Below, one piece after another: positions 15,586 to 24,181 of a stretch of DNA of 64,000 nt (positions are counted from its first letter, which is position 1; each line of letters starts with the position of its first letter). The DNA comes from Streptomyces sp. NRRL S-87 (GTDB lineage Bacteria; Actinomycetota; Actinomycetes; Streptomycetales; Streptomycetaceae), in the NCBI RefSeq assembly GCF_000719335.1, contig NZ_JOGB01000033.1:1-64000 (forward strand), given 5' to 3'. The notes beneath the pieces were generated by a model that saw only the letters and a list, made by a program, of their open reading frames with translations, ran no database searches and was not told the DNA's origin. The translations under genes were made by a program, and so were the position numbers.

Positions 15586-17502
15586 GTGACTCGGCACGAA
15601 TCGGGGGGTCCGCGCATGGGGTCGTCTTCGGGGTGGGGCGGTGGCGGGGCGGCGGGCTTCGGCGCGCCCGCGCGGGTCGGGGCACGCGCGCCGACGCCCG
15701 GGGCGGCCGACGTGGTGATGTCCGCGGTGGCGGCGGTGAGCTGGGCGTTGGTGGTGATGGCCGGGGTGGCGGCCGCGGGGCTGCACCTGTTGGGGGCGGA
15801 CGCCGCGGGCGGTTCGCTGGGGGCGATGACAGCGGCCGTGGTGGTACTGGCCGTTGGGGGAACCGTGACGCCCTCCGGAGACGTCTCGGTCTTTGGACTG
15901 GAGGGTGCGGGGGCGCAGACCGCCGTCGACATCGCGCCACTGGGGGTGGGGTTGGCGGGGGCGTCGGTGTTGGCGCTCGTCTTCCTGCGCCCGGTGCGGG
16001 CGGTCGGCTTCGACGGGCGCCAACTGCTGGTGCGGGGCGCGGCGGTCGTGGTGCTGTTCGTGGCCATGGCGGGGGCCCTGGCCTGGGTGGGGCACGACGT
16101 GGTGACGCTCGACGGGGTGCGGCTGCCGGGTGCGCGCGGGTCCGGGGGCGGCGGACCGGGGAGGCCCGGCGGGGGCTCGGGGGGCCTGGAGATCCCCGGG
16201 TTGGGCGATGTCGGGGACATCGGCGGCATCGGTGGCGCCGGGGACGTCGGCGGCCTGCTGCCGGACCGCATCGGGGACCTGGTCGACGCGAAGGCGCGGG
16301 TCGGGTTCTCGGTGCGGACCGGGCCGACGCTGCTGGGCGCGCTGGTGTGGGTGGTTGCGGTGCTGCTGATCGCGGTGGCCGCGAGCCGGCGGACCGGGCC
16401 CGGTGCCCCGCGGCTGCTCGCGGCGGTCCGGCCGGCGGTGTCGGCGACGGTGGCCGCCCTGCAGGTGACGGTGGCGGCGGCGCTGGCGGCCGCGGTGTGG
16501 GCGGCTGCCGGCGACGACCATCCGCGGATGGTGCTGGGCGGGGCGCTGCTCGGGGCGCCGAACGGGGCGTGGTCGGCGGTTCCGCTGGGGATGTTCGTGC
16601 CCTTCGACGGGCGGGTGAGCGGTCGGCTGGCCGGGGTGCTGCCCGACCCGCTGGACCGGCTGCTCGGGATGTCGGCGCGGGAGCCGGTGACCGTGGGGCG
16701 GCTGGCCGGGTACGACGACCGGGTGTGGCTGCTGGTGGCCGCGGTGGCCGGTGCGCTGCTGTACGCGGGGACCCTGGCGGGCGTACGCACGGCCCGCCGG
16801 CCCGCCGGGGGGCGATCGGCCTTCGCGGCCCGAGCGGCGGTGCGCATGGGGCTGGTCTGGGCGGTGGTGACGCCGCTGCTGGTGTGGCTGACGGGGGTGT
16901 CGGTGAGCGCCTCGCTGTCGGTGCTGGGCGTGGACGCGTTCGGGGCGGCGCTGGAGCTGCACGGGCAGGCGGGACCGGCGGCGCTGCTGGGGGCGGGCTG
17001 GGGAGCGCTGGCGGGCGGGGCGGGGGCGCTGCTCGCGTTCCGGCGCGCGCCGCTGGCGGCGGCCGGGGCGGCCGGGCCGCCCGCGGGGTACGGGTCGGGG
17101 GCGCCGTGGCCGACGTACGGGCCGTACGCGGGCCCGGGCGCGCCGTACGGCCCGGGCCACCCCTACGGTCCGGCGGGCCCGGGCGCTGCGTACGGTCCGG
17201 CGGGCCCGTACGCGCCCCGGCCCGGACACGGCCCGCCGACGGTGAACCCGTACCGCGACGGACCGGGCGCGGGCCGCTCGGGCGGGCGGGACGTGTCCAC
17301 GGACGAGACGATCGCCGGACCCCCGCCGGGGGCGCCCTGGCGCGGGTCCGGCGGGCGGGGCCGGGCGGGGCCCGACAGGTCGACGGACGCCACGCTGGCG
17401 GGCCCGCCGCCGCCCCCTCCGCCGCGGCCCCGGCAGCGGAAGCCGCCGTTCACTCCCCCGCCACCGCCCGGACCGCCGCCGGACGCCCCGCGGACCCGCT
17501 AG
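15586..17502 (+). CDS. Streptophobe family membrane protein
   Basis: About 638 residues. An N-terminal Gly-rich stretch precedes roughly ten hydrophobic segments (beginning VVMSAVAAVSWALVVMAGVAAAGLHLLG). Two glycine-rich periplasmic-type loops follow, and a long Pro/Gly/Tyr-rich cytosolic or surface tail (from about residue 500) has repeats of the kind PYGPAGP. This is the Streptomyces-restricted streptophobe family, with no known function. The start is uncertain: GTG 15583 or 15586 after GGGGAG, or ATG 15616 after GGGGGG. It is divergent from the FHA-ABC gene. Confidence 0.82.
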   Translation: MTRHESGGPRMGSSSGWGGGGAAGFGAPARVGARAPTPGAADVVMSAVAAVSWALVVMAGVAAAGLHLLGADAAGGSLGAMTAAVVVLAVGGTVTPSGDVSVFGLEGAGAQTAVDIAPLGVGLAGASVLALVFLRPVRAVGFDGRQLLVRGAAVVVLFVAMAGALAWVGHDVVTLDGVRLPGARGSGGGGPGRPGGGSGGLEIPGLGDVGDIGGIGGAGDVGGLLPDRIGDLVDAKARVGFSVRTGPTLLGALVWVVAVLLIAVAASRRTGPGAPRLLAAVRPAVSATVAALQVTVAAALAAAVWAAAGDDHPRMVLGGALLGAPNGAWSAVPLGMFVPFDGRVSGRLAGVLPDPLDRLLGMSAREPVTVGRLAGYDDRVWLLVAAVAGALLYAGTLAGVRTARRPAGGRSAFAARAAVRMGLVWAVVTPLLVWLTGVSVSASLSVLGVDAFGAALELHGQAGPAALLGAGWGALAGGAGALLAFRRAPLAAAGAAGPPAGYGSGAPWPTYGPYAGPGAPYGPGHPYGPAGPGAAYGPAGPYAPRPGHGPPTVNPYRDGPGAGRSGGRDVSTDETIAGPPPGAPWRGSGGRGRAGPDRSTDATLAGPPPPPPPRPRQRKPPFTPPPPPGPPPDAPRTR

Positions 17503-17584
17503 CAGCGGTCTTGAGCCAGATACGCGTCCGGGGGGTGGGACAGGGGGAGCCACATCGTGGGCGGGAGGATACGGTGAGGGGACC

Positions 17585-18784
17585 ATGAGCGCTTCGCAGA
17601 CCTCCGACGTCCCGACCCTCCTCGTCAAGATCTTCGGCAAGGACCGCCCTGGGATCACCGCCGGGCTGTTCGACACCCTCGCCGCGTACTCCGTCGACGT
17701 CGTCGACATCGAGCAGGTCGTCACCCGCGGCCGCATAGTCCTGTGCGCCCTGATCACCTCGCCGGGCACGGTGATGGAGGGCGAGCTGCGGGCCACCGTG
17801 CACAGCTGGGCCGAGTCCCTCAAGATGCAGGCCGAGATCATCTCGGGTACGGGCGACAACCGGCCGCGCGGCAGCGGGCGTTCCCACGTCACCGTGCTGG
17901 GCCACCCGCTGACCGCCGAGTCCACCGCCGCCGTGGCCGCGAAGATCACCTCGGTGGGCGGGAACATCGACCGCATCTTCCGCCTCGCGAAGTACCCGGT
18001 GACGGCCGTGGAGTTCGCCGTGTCGGGCACCGGGACCGAGCCGCTGCGCACCGCGCTGGCGATCGAGGCGGCCCGCATCGGCGTGGACGTCGCCGTGGTG
18101 TCGGCAGGGCTGCACCGCCGGGCGCAGCGCCTGGTGGTCATGGACGTGGACTCGACCCTCATCCAGGACGAGGTCATCGAGCTGTTCGCGGCCCACGCGG
18201 GCTGCGAGGACAAGGTCGCCGAGGTCACGGCGCAGGCGATGCGCGGCGAGCTGGACTTCGAGCAGTCCCTGCACGCCCGGGTGGCGTTGCTGGCGGGCCT
18301 GGACGCGTCGGTGGTGGACAAGGTGCGGGCCGAGGTGCGGCTCACGCCGGGGGCGCGGACCCTGATCCGCACGCTGAAGCGGCTCGGCTACCAGGTGGGT
18401 GTCGTCTCGGGCGGCTTCACGCAGGTGACGGACGACCTGCAGGAGCGGCTGGGGCTGGACTTCGCCTCGGCCAACACGCTGGAGATCGTCGACGGCAAGC
18501 TGACGGGCCGGGTGACCGGGGACATCGTGGACCGGGCGGGCAAGGCGCGGCTGCTGCGCCGCTTCGCGGCCGAGGCGGGGGTGCCGCTGGCCCAGACCGT
18601 GGCCATCGGCGACGGCGCCAACGACCTGGACATGCTGAACGCCGCCGGGCTGGGCGTGGCCTTCTGTGCGAAGCCGGTGGTGCGGGAGGCCGCGCACACC
18701 GCCGTCAACGTGCCCTTCCTGGACACCGTGCTGTACCTGCTGGGCATCACGCGCGAAGAGGTCGAGGCCGCCGACCTGCACTGA
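17585..18784 (+). CDS. serB: Phosphoserine phosphatase SerB with N-terminal ACT domains
   Basis: 399 residues. Two ACT-like regulatory domains (about 10-90 and 98-175) precede a HAD phosphatase domain with the nucleophile motif VMDVDSTLIQDE (Asp187, Asp189), SGGF and GDGANDLDML. It hydrolyses O-phosphoserine to serine, the last step of serine synthesis. The ACT domains suggest feedback by serine, as described for mycobacterial SerB2. The ATG lies after GAGGGGACC. A terminator follows at 18868, so it is probably monocistronic. Confidence 0.96.
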   Translation: MSASQTSDVPTLLVKIFGKDRPGITAGLFDTLAAYSVDVVDIEQVVTRGRIVLCALITSPGTVMEGELRATVHSWAESLKMQAEIISGTGDNRPRGSGRSHVTVLGHPLTAESTAAVAAKITSVGGNIDRIFRLAKYPVTAVEFAVSGTGTEPLRTALAIEAARIGVDVAVVSAGLHRRAQRLVVMDVDSTLIQDEVIELFAAHAGCEDKVAEVTAQAMRGELDFEQSLHARVALLAGLDASVVDKVRAEVRLTPGARTLIRTLKRLGYQVGVVSGGFTQVTDDLQERLGLDFASANTLEIVDGKLTGRVTGDIVDRAGKARLLRRFAAEAGVPLAQTVAIGDGANDLDMLNAAGLGVAFCAKPVVREAAHTAVNVPFLDTVLYLLGITREEVEAADLH

Positions 18785-18867
18785 CACCGTCCGCGACGCC
18801 CGCGCCCGTACCGACGGGCCCGGGGACCCGGCGCTGCGGGCCGGGGCCTTCGCGCCCGCGCGGAGTA

Positions 18868-18907
18868 CGAGAAGGGCCCCCGGCCGGTGCTGCCGGGGGC
18901 CTTCTCG
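18868..18907. terminator. Terminator between serB and the histidine phosphatase gene
   Basis: Arms around GCCCCCGGC (18876-18884) and GCCGGGGGC (18892-18900), extended by CGAGAAGG and CTTCTCG with one bulged G, give a 16-bp stem between convergent genes. Confidence 0.8.
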
Positions 18908-18929
18908 GGCTGCGGATACCCCATGGGGG

Positions 18930-19448
18930 TCAGTGCTTGGGGGTCCAGAAGTCGAGGAGGGTGCCGACCCCGTGCTCGACGGACTTCCAGCTGCCGCTGA
19001 ACCCGATGACGGCGACGGCCGCGGTCGGGAAGCCGCTGCGGGCCATGCGCGCGAGGGTGTCGCCCTCGGCCCGGCCGGCGAGGGCGTCGGCCAGTGCGTG
19101 CATGCCCGGGTTGTGGCCGATGACCAGCAGGTCGTGCACGTCGTCCGGGGTCTCGTTGACCAGGGCGATCAGCTCGCCGAGGGAGGCCTCGTACAGGCGC
19201 TCCTCGTAGACGGTCTTGGGCCGGTGCGGGAGTTCCTGGACGGCGAGCTTCCAGGTCTCGCGGGTCCGGGCGGCGGTGGAGCACAGGGCCAGGTCGAAGG
19301 TGATGCCGGTCTCTGCCAGCTTCAGCCCGACGGCCGGGGCGTCCGCCCTGCCCCGGTCGGCCAGCGGCCGCTCGTGGTCCGACACGTCGGGCCAGTCGGC
19401 CTTGGCGTGCCGGAGGAGGACGATCCTGCGGGGTGTATCGGCGCTCAT
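18930..19448 (-). CDS. SixA-type phosphohistidine phosphatase
   Basis: 172 residues of the histidine phosphatase superfamily: RHAKADWPD near residue 13 carries the catalytic His, and the second His lies in LLVIGHNPGMHALA. SixA enzymes remove phosphate from His-phosphorylated proteins such as phosphotransfer domains or NPr. The ending resembles actinobacterial SixA (SWKSVEHG). The start is an ATG at 19448. The physiological target here is unknown; no PTS or phosphorelay gene is adjacent. Confidence 0.9.
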   Translation of the reverse strand: MSADTPRRIVLLRHAKADWPDVSDHERPLADRGRADAPAVGLKLAETGITFDLALCSTAARTRETWKLAVQELPHRPKTVYEERLYEASLGELIALVNETPDDVHDLLVIGHNPGMHALADALAGRAEGDTLARMARSGFPTAAVAVIGFSGSWKSVEHGVGTLLDFWTPKH

Positions 19449-19537
19449 GGCTCCCAGCTTCGCACGAAATGAGCCATGGGGCGCAGGGTGTTGAAGGGCT
19501 CACCCCATGGAGGCGGACGTGCTCCGGCGCGCGGGTG

Positions 19538-19768
19538 TCAGGGCAGTGCGCGCACCAGCTGCTCCAGGAGCGGGACCAGCGCGGAACCCGCCCCCGGCTG
19601 GTGCGCTCCGGCCGCGCCCGGGCCGGACAGGAGGATGAGGAGCGCCGCGAAGGCCGCGACGGGGAGGGCGAGGGCCCACCAGCGCAGGCGGGTGTCGGGG
19701 CCGGTGCCGGGAGTGCGGCCGAAGGGCGAGGACCGGTGGACGGTCCGGATCTGGGTGGGGGCCGACAT
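19538..19768 (-). CDS. Small secreted or membrane-anchored hypothetical protein
   Basis: 76 residues from MSAPTQIRTVHRSSPFG. A basic stretch is followed by one hydrophobic segment (WWALALPVAAFAALLILLSG, about 35-54) and a short Gly/Ala tail, consistent with a single-pass membrane peptide or uncleaved signal. The start at 19768 is preceded by GGAGGCGGTC. No homologous function is recognised. Upstream DNA (19769-19954) contains a GGTGG-T-CCACC palindrome at 19867-19877 and CCCCTAGGGG at 19897-19906, either of which could be regulatory. Confidence 0.6.
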   Translation of the reverse strand: MSAPTQIRTVHRSSPFGRTPGTGPDTRLRWWALALPVAAFAALLILLSGPGAAGAHQPGAGSALVPLLEQLVRALP

Positions 19769-19954
19769 GACCGCCTCCGTCTGGGTGGGCTCGGCTGGGC
19801 TGCTGGGAGTGCCGCGTTGTCTTCGCTGCCTCGAATCTAGAGATCCGGTGCGGCGGTTCCCATCAGGTGGTCCACCCACTTGACCCTGAGTCCCACCCCC
19901 TAGGGGACGGGGGGTTATCCCCACCCCGGCCGCCGCGCGGGGGCGCGGGGTGCG

Positions 19955-20074
19955 TCAGGGGGAGGCGAACGTGGCGATGATCGCGACGATCACCGTGACA
20001 CCGAGCATGGCGCCGAGGACGAGGGCCAGCTTCCGGCGGCCGTTCTGGGGGTTCGGTTCGAGCACGGGCTGCAT
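19955..20074 (-). CDS. SGM_5486 family transporter-associated small protein
   Basis: 39 residues with the pattern MQPVLEPNPQNGRRKLAL, a single membrane helix (about 17-35) and ending FASP. The LEPNPQNGR-K start and short hydrophobic tail match the SGM_5486 family, tiny single-pass proteins encoded beside transporter genes in Streptomyces. The ATG at 20074 lies 5 nt after the MFS stop, so the two are very likely co-transcribed and coupled. It may stabilise or modulate the exporter (inference from position). Confidence 0.8.
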   Translation of the reverse strand: MQPVLEPNPQNGRRKLALVLGAMLGVTVIVAIIATFASP

Positions 20075-20078
20075 GGAC

Positions 20079-21413
20079 TCAGTCTCCCATGGCGCATTCG
20101 TCCTCGATCGTGCGGTCCCGGCCCGCGAGGACGCCCACCACCATCTGCGGCACCATCAGGCCCGCCATGACCGCCAGCGGCAGGTCCCAGCCGCCGCTGT
20201 GCTGGTACAGCATGCCGATGACCAGGGGGCCGGGGAGGGAGATCAGGTAGCCGGTGCTCTGCGCGAAGGCGGACAGCTTGGCGACGCCGGCCGCGGACCG
20301 GGCACGCAGACCGATCATGGTGATGGCCAGCGGGAACGCGCAGTTCGAGACGCCGAGCAGCATGGCCCAGGCCCACGCCCCGCCCGCGGGTGCGGCGTAC
20401 AGGCCGGCGTACCCCGTCAGGCCGAAGAGGCCGAGGGCGACGACGATGACGCCCTGGTTGCGAACGGCCCCGGCCAGCCGCGGGATGACGAAGGCCAGCG
20501 GCACTCCCATGACCATGGTGAGGGCGAGCAGCACCCCGGCGCCGTCGGCCGAGACGCCCGAGTCCCGGAAGATCTGGGCCAGCCAGCCCATGGTCACGTA
20601 CGCGCCGGTGGCCTGGAGGCCGAAGTAGCCGGCCAGCGCCCAGGCGGTGCGGCTGCGGGTGACCCGGGGGCCCGCGGTGTCGGCGGGCCGGGCGCCCGCA
20701 CCCGAGGGCGCGGCGGCGGGGCCGCCGCCCCGCTCCCGCCGGGCCTCCCGCCGGGCCTCGCGGGCCACGGCGAGCCAGGGCAGGACGGCGGCCAGGGCGA
20801 GGACGGCCCACACCAGCAGGCCGGTGCGCCAACTGCCGCCGAGGGCCCGGGTCATCGGGACGGTGGCCGCGGCGGCCAGTGAGGTGCCGATGGCCAGCGC
20901 CATGGAGTACAGGCCCGTCATGGTGCCGACGCGGTCGGGGAACCAGCGCTTGACGATGACCGGGAGCAGCACGTTGGTGAGCGCGATGCCGGCGAGGGAG
21001 AGGGCACTGGCGGCGAGGAAGCCGCCCGTGCTGCCCGCGCAGGAGCGGACCACCATGCCGGCGGCGACCGCGGCCATGCCGGCGCACACGACGGCGGCAG
21101 GGCCGAACCGGCGCGAGAGCCGGGGCGCGGTGACGCCGAAGACCGCGAAGCAGAGCGCCGGCATGGAGGTGAGCAGACCGGCGACGGTGCCGCTCATGCC
21201 GAGGCCGGCGCGGGTCTCCTCCAGGAGGGCGCCGAGGCTGGTGATGGCCGGTCGCAGGTTGAGGGCGGCGAGGACGATGGCGACGACGACGAGCGGCCCG
21301 AGCCAGCGGGGGGCCTCCTGGGCGGGCACCGCGGCGGGGCCACGGGTGGCGGGGGCGGCGCTGCTGCCGGGCGCGGCCGCGCGGCCGAGGGTGCGGGTCT
21401 TCTCATCGCGCAT
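20079..21413 (-). CDS. MFS transporter, CynX/NimT-type
   Basis: 444 residues with about 12 membrane helices. The pattern LNLRPAITSLGALLEETRAGLGMSGTVAGLLTS at the first helix pair and the central soluble loop (about 215-250) fit the CynX/NimT (cyanate or 2-nitroimidazole) group of the major facilitator superfamily. It is divergent from a GntR-family regulator encoded 110 nt away, the usual arrangement for a regulated exporter. The start is ambiguous among ATGs at 21425, 21422 and 21413; none has a good RBS. Confidence 0.9.
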   Translation of the reverse strand: MRDEKTRTLGRAAAPGSSAAPATRGPAAVPAQEAPRWLGPLVVVAIVLAALNLRPAITSLGALLEETRAGLGMSGTVAGLLTSMPALCFAVFGVTAPRLSRRFGPAAVVCAGMAAVAAGMVVRSCAGSTGGFLAASALSLAGIALTNVLLPVIVKRWFPDRVGTMTGLYSMALAIGTSLAAAATVPMTRALGGSWRTGLLVWAVLALAAVLPWLAVAREARREARRERGGGPAAAPSGAGARPADTAGPRVTRSRTAWALAGYFGLQATGAYVTMGWLAQIFRDSGVSADGAGVLLALTMVMGVPLAFVIPRLAGAVRNQGVIVVALGLFGLTGYAGLYAAPAGGAWAWAMLLGVSNCAFPLAITMIGLRARSAAGVAKLSAFAQSTGYLISLPGPLVIGMLYQHSGGWDLPLAVMAGLMVPQMVVGVLAGRDRTIEDECAMGD

Positions 21414-21523
21414 GCCACCCATCATAGATTCATGGGATGATTGGTTGTCCAGCGGTGGTCCGACCCGCTCCGCTCGCCGGTACCGCTACGGTGTCGTCCC
21501 GTCCACTACGCCCAGGAGGGTCC

Positions 21524-22213
21524 ATGCCGCTGACCTCGCCCCGCCGCTCCGCACTCGTCGACCAGGTGATCTCCCAGCTCAGGAACCAGATCACGTCGGG
21601 CGAGTGGCCGGTGGGTTCGCGGATCCCCACCGAGCCGGAGCTGGTCGAGCAGCTGGGCGTGGCCCGCAACACCGTGCGCGAGGCGGTCCGCGCGCTCGCG
21701 CACAACGGCCTGCTGGACATCCGGCAGGGGTCGGGCACGTACGTCCTCGCGACCAGCGAGCTGGCGGGGGTCATGCACCGCCGGTTCGCGGGCGCCGACC
21801 CGCGGCACGTCGCGGAGCTGCGGTCGACGCTGGAGTCCTCGGCGGCACGGCTGGCGGCGGAGCGGCGCACCGAGCGCGACCTGGGCCAGCTGGACGCGCT
21901 GCTGGCGCGGCGCGAGGAGGCGTGGGCGTCCGGGGACGCGGAGGTGTTCGTGGCCGCCGACATCAGCCTGCACATGGCGGTGGTGGCGGCCTCGCACAAC
22001 GAGGTCCTGGTCGGGCTCTACGCCGATCTGGGCGACCTGCTGCGCGACTGGCTGCGCGACGACGTGGGCACCGAGCTGACGCCGGACACCCACATGGACC
22101 ACGGCCGCCTGGTGGAGGCGATCCGCCGCGGGGACGGGGACGCGGCGGCCTCCGAGGCCGCGGGCTACCCGTTCGAATGGCTGAAGGCAGCCCCGGGGCG
22201 GGCGCGCGGCTGA
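21524..22213 (+). CDS. FadR-type GntR family transcriptional regulator
   Basis: 229 residues. The N-terminal winged HTH (about 8-72; RIPTEPELVEQLGVARNTVREAV and IRQGSGTYV) and the C-terminal FCD ligand domain (about 95-215, with an H-x-x-x-V metal-type motif near SLHMAVV) define the FadR subgroup. It probably controls the divergent MFS exporter. TGGTTGTCCA at about 21443-21452 fits a TGG-N4-CCA half-operator pattern in the intergenic region (tentative). The ATG at 21524 follows AGGAGGGTCC, a good RBS. Confidence 0.92.
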   Translation: MPLTSPRRSALVDQVISQLRNQITSGEWPVGSRIPTEPELVEQLGVARNTVREAVRALAHNGLLDIRQGSGTYVLATSELAGVMHRRFAGADPRHVAELRSTLESSAARLAAERRTERDLGQLDALLARREEAWASGDAEVFVAADISLHMAVVAASHNEVLVGLYADLGDLLRDWLRDDVGTELTPDTHMDHGRLVEAIRRGDGDAAASEAAGYPFEWLKAAPGRARG

Positions 22214-22227
22214 CCGCCGGGGGGATG

Positions 22228-22310
22228 CCGTGGTGTGGGGGTCCCCTCGCCTCTTGACCCCTCATGGCCTGCAGGCCACGACGCCTCACGAGGCTCCCCA
22301 CACACCACGG
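22228..22310. repeat. Inverted-repeat element, copy A of a dispersed 50-nt repeat
   Basis: The element runs from CCGTGGTGTGGGG (22228) to CCCCACACACCACGG (22296-22310), which pair with only a CA bulge, around an inner GGCCTGCAGGCC palindrome. It lies between convergent genes and may terminate both. Its first 50 nt (22228-22277) match 51735-51784 at 41 of 50 positions, so it is also a member of a dispersed repeat. Confidence 0.7.
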
Positions 22311-22347
22311 CCCCCGCTTACCGAGCGGGCCTCCTGAGGACAGAGGG

Positions 22348-24108
22348 CTAGAAGGCTTCGGCCGCGAGGAGCAGTCGTCGGGGCAGGTACGGCGACTCGA
22401 CGCGGACCTCCCAGCCCCGGCGGCGGGCGTGGCAGGCCAGCGACAGGACGTCGAGGTCGATCGACGCGTCGACGTCGTCGGCGCGGTCGGCCACCCGGAA
22501 GTGGTCGCGGTAGGCCTCCAGGGCGTCGGCCAGGGCCAGGTTGAAGCTCTCCTCGTCCCCCTCGACGAGCTGCGAGAGCAGCACCGCCGGCGGCGGCCGG
22601 AAGCCCCGGTCCCGGGCCCTCTCGACCTCCCGCAGCGCGCGCTCGGCCGCCGGCCCGGCGTCCTCTCCCTTCAGGTAGGTGTGGAGGGCCACCCGGTACG
22701 CGGCGAACGCGGAGCGGTCCTCCTCCGCATACCCGGGGCCGGTCAGGACCAGTGGTGCGAGGTCCTCGCGGGCCCCGGTGACGAGGGCGAACGCGGTGGC
22801 GGTCTGCCAGGTGCCGGGGCCCGCGTCCTCGCGGGAGGCCGGGCAGCGCAGCGTGCGGCCGTCGATCTCCACCTCGACCTCGGTGCCCGGCTCGGCCAGC
22901 GCGATCGTGAACAGCGCGGCGCCGAGCCGGGAGGCCAGCCGCAGGTTGGCGAGCTGGGCGTCGGTGGCGTCAGCGGAGCGCGCGGCCCGCGTCTTGAAGA
23001 GGATGTCCTGGTAGCGCACCGCGCTCTCGAGCCGCCACGCCTTGAGGGGCTCGCCGTCCTCGCCGGTGAGGGCCTTGCGGGTGCGCTCCTCGAACCGGGC
23101 CTCGTACTCCGGGCCGGAGCTCCGCTCCACGGCCGGCCGCTCGACCACGAGGGGCCCGGCGGCCAGGGCGGCGACCGCGTCGGCGCGCCGGTCGCGGCCG
23201 AAGCCCCCGACCCGGGGGCCGGCGGTCTCGAAGCCGGTGACCAGGGCGCGGGGCAGGTAGTCGGTGTCGACGGCCGGCGACCAGCCCAGGGTGCGGTACG
23301 CCAGCGCGGCGAGGGCGATCGGCAGCAGCGGCAGCAGGCTGCGCGGCCGCGCGCCGGGCCCGGGCCGCTCGGTCAGCGGGAGCAGCAGCGCGGCGATCCC
23401 GGCCTCGAAGGCCTCCCGGTCCTCGACGACCAGGGCGCGCAGGGTGCGCAGGGCCACCGTGTCCGGCCGGTCGAGCAGCTCCGCGCCGCGCTCCTGGGCC
23501 CGGGCGGCGATCCGGGCGAGCGCGGCGTCGACCGCGACGGTCTTCTGCTCCGCGGTCGGCGGGTATGCGTCGTCGTCGTTCCCCGTGTCGCCCATGACGT
23601 GGGCCATGAAGCCGGCGACGAGTTCCACGGCGGGGGTCCCGGCCGTGTCGTCGCCGAACTTGTGGCGGGCGAAGTGGAACGCCTCCCCGTGGTACGAGGC
23701 CTTGCCGGAGAGGACCGCGAGGCAGAACGCGTCGAGCCACTCGCCCGGGGTGACCGACTCCTCGGGGTGCTCGGTGTCGCCGCGGTCGTACCCCATCCCG
23801 AAGTTCACGTAGTCGAGGTGGATGTGGAAGCTGTCGTGCGGGTGGTACGCGGCGTACGTGACGGCGCCGGCCGCGGCCTCGGTGGCGTCCCTGAGCACGG
23901 CCCTGGCCTCGGGGTGGTCGAGGTCGGGGGTGTCGACGGACAGGGCGCCGAGGTAGTCGAGGAACTCCTCCGAGAGGTACTGCCACTCGTACGTGGCCAT
24001 CCGGCCGCCCCGCGACATGGACCGGACCTCTCCCCCGATCCGGTTCACGAAGTCCGTCCGGGCGGCCGAAACCGCTGCCTGGCCCACCTGGTGACGCTCT
24101 ATCCGCAC
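22348..24108 (-). CDS. Immunity 49 (Imm49) family protein
   Basis: 586 residues, cytosolic. It reads as two related halves rich in histidine motifs (YHPHDSFHIHLDYVNFGMGYDRGD near 80-110; later FKTRAARSADATDAQLANLRLASRLG). The pattern fits the Imm49 family, defined from neighbours of polymorphic toxins. Most Streptomyces copies stand alone, and no toxin or secretion gene is visible here. The GTG at 24108 has GGAGCGGGG upstream. The assignment is from memory of family appearance; immunity to any particular toxin is not supported by this locus. Confidence 0.7.
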   Translation of the reverse strand: MRIERHQVGQAAVSAARTDFVNRIGGEVRSMSRGGRMATYEWQYLSEEFLDYLGALSVDTPDLDHPEARAVLRDATEAAAGAVTYAAYHPHDSFHIHLDYVNFGMGYDRGDTEHPEESVTPGEWLDAFCLAVLSGKASYHGEAFHFARHKFGDDTAGTPAVELVAGFMAHVMGDTGNDDDAYPPTAEQKTVAVDAALARIAARAQERGAELLDRPDTVALRTLRALVVEDREAFEAGIAALLLPLTERPGPGARPRSLLPLLPIALAALAYRTLGWSPAVDTDYLPRALVTGFETAGPRVGGFGRDRRADAVAALAAGPLVVERPAVERSSGPEYEARFEERTRKALTGEDGEPLKAWRLESAVRYQDILFKTRAARSADATDAQLANLRLASRLGAALFTIALAEPGTEVEVEIDGRTLRCPASREDAGPGTWQTATAFALVTGAREDLAPLVLTGPGYAEEDRSAFAAYRVALHTYLKGEDAGPAAERALREVERARDRGFRPPPAVLLSQLVEGDEESFNLALADALEAYRDHFRVADRADDVDASIDLDVLSLACHARRRGWEVRVESPYLPRRLLLAAEAF

Positions 24109-24181
24109 TGCCCCGCTCCTTGCTCGACCGAACCGGGGCCAGCCTAGGGGCGGGGTCTGACAGTCCGTCGGAGCGGGGTTC

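Noticed and set aside
15562..18372. 936-codon minus-strand frame opposite the streptophobe and serB genes
   Set aside because: Its serB-side part is the antisense of conserved HAD and ACT sequence; composition is typical of shadow frames.
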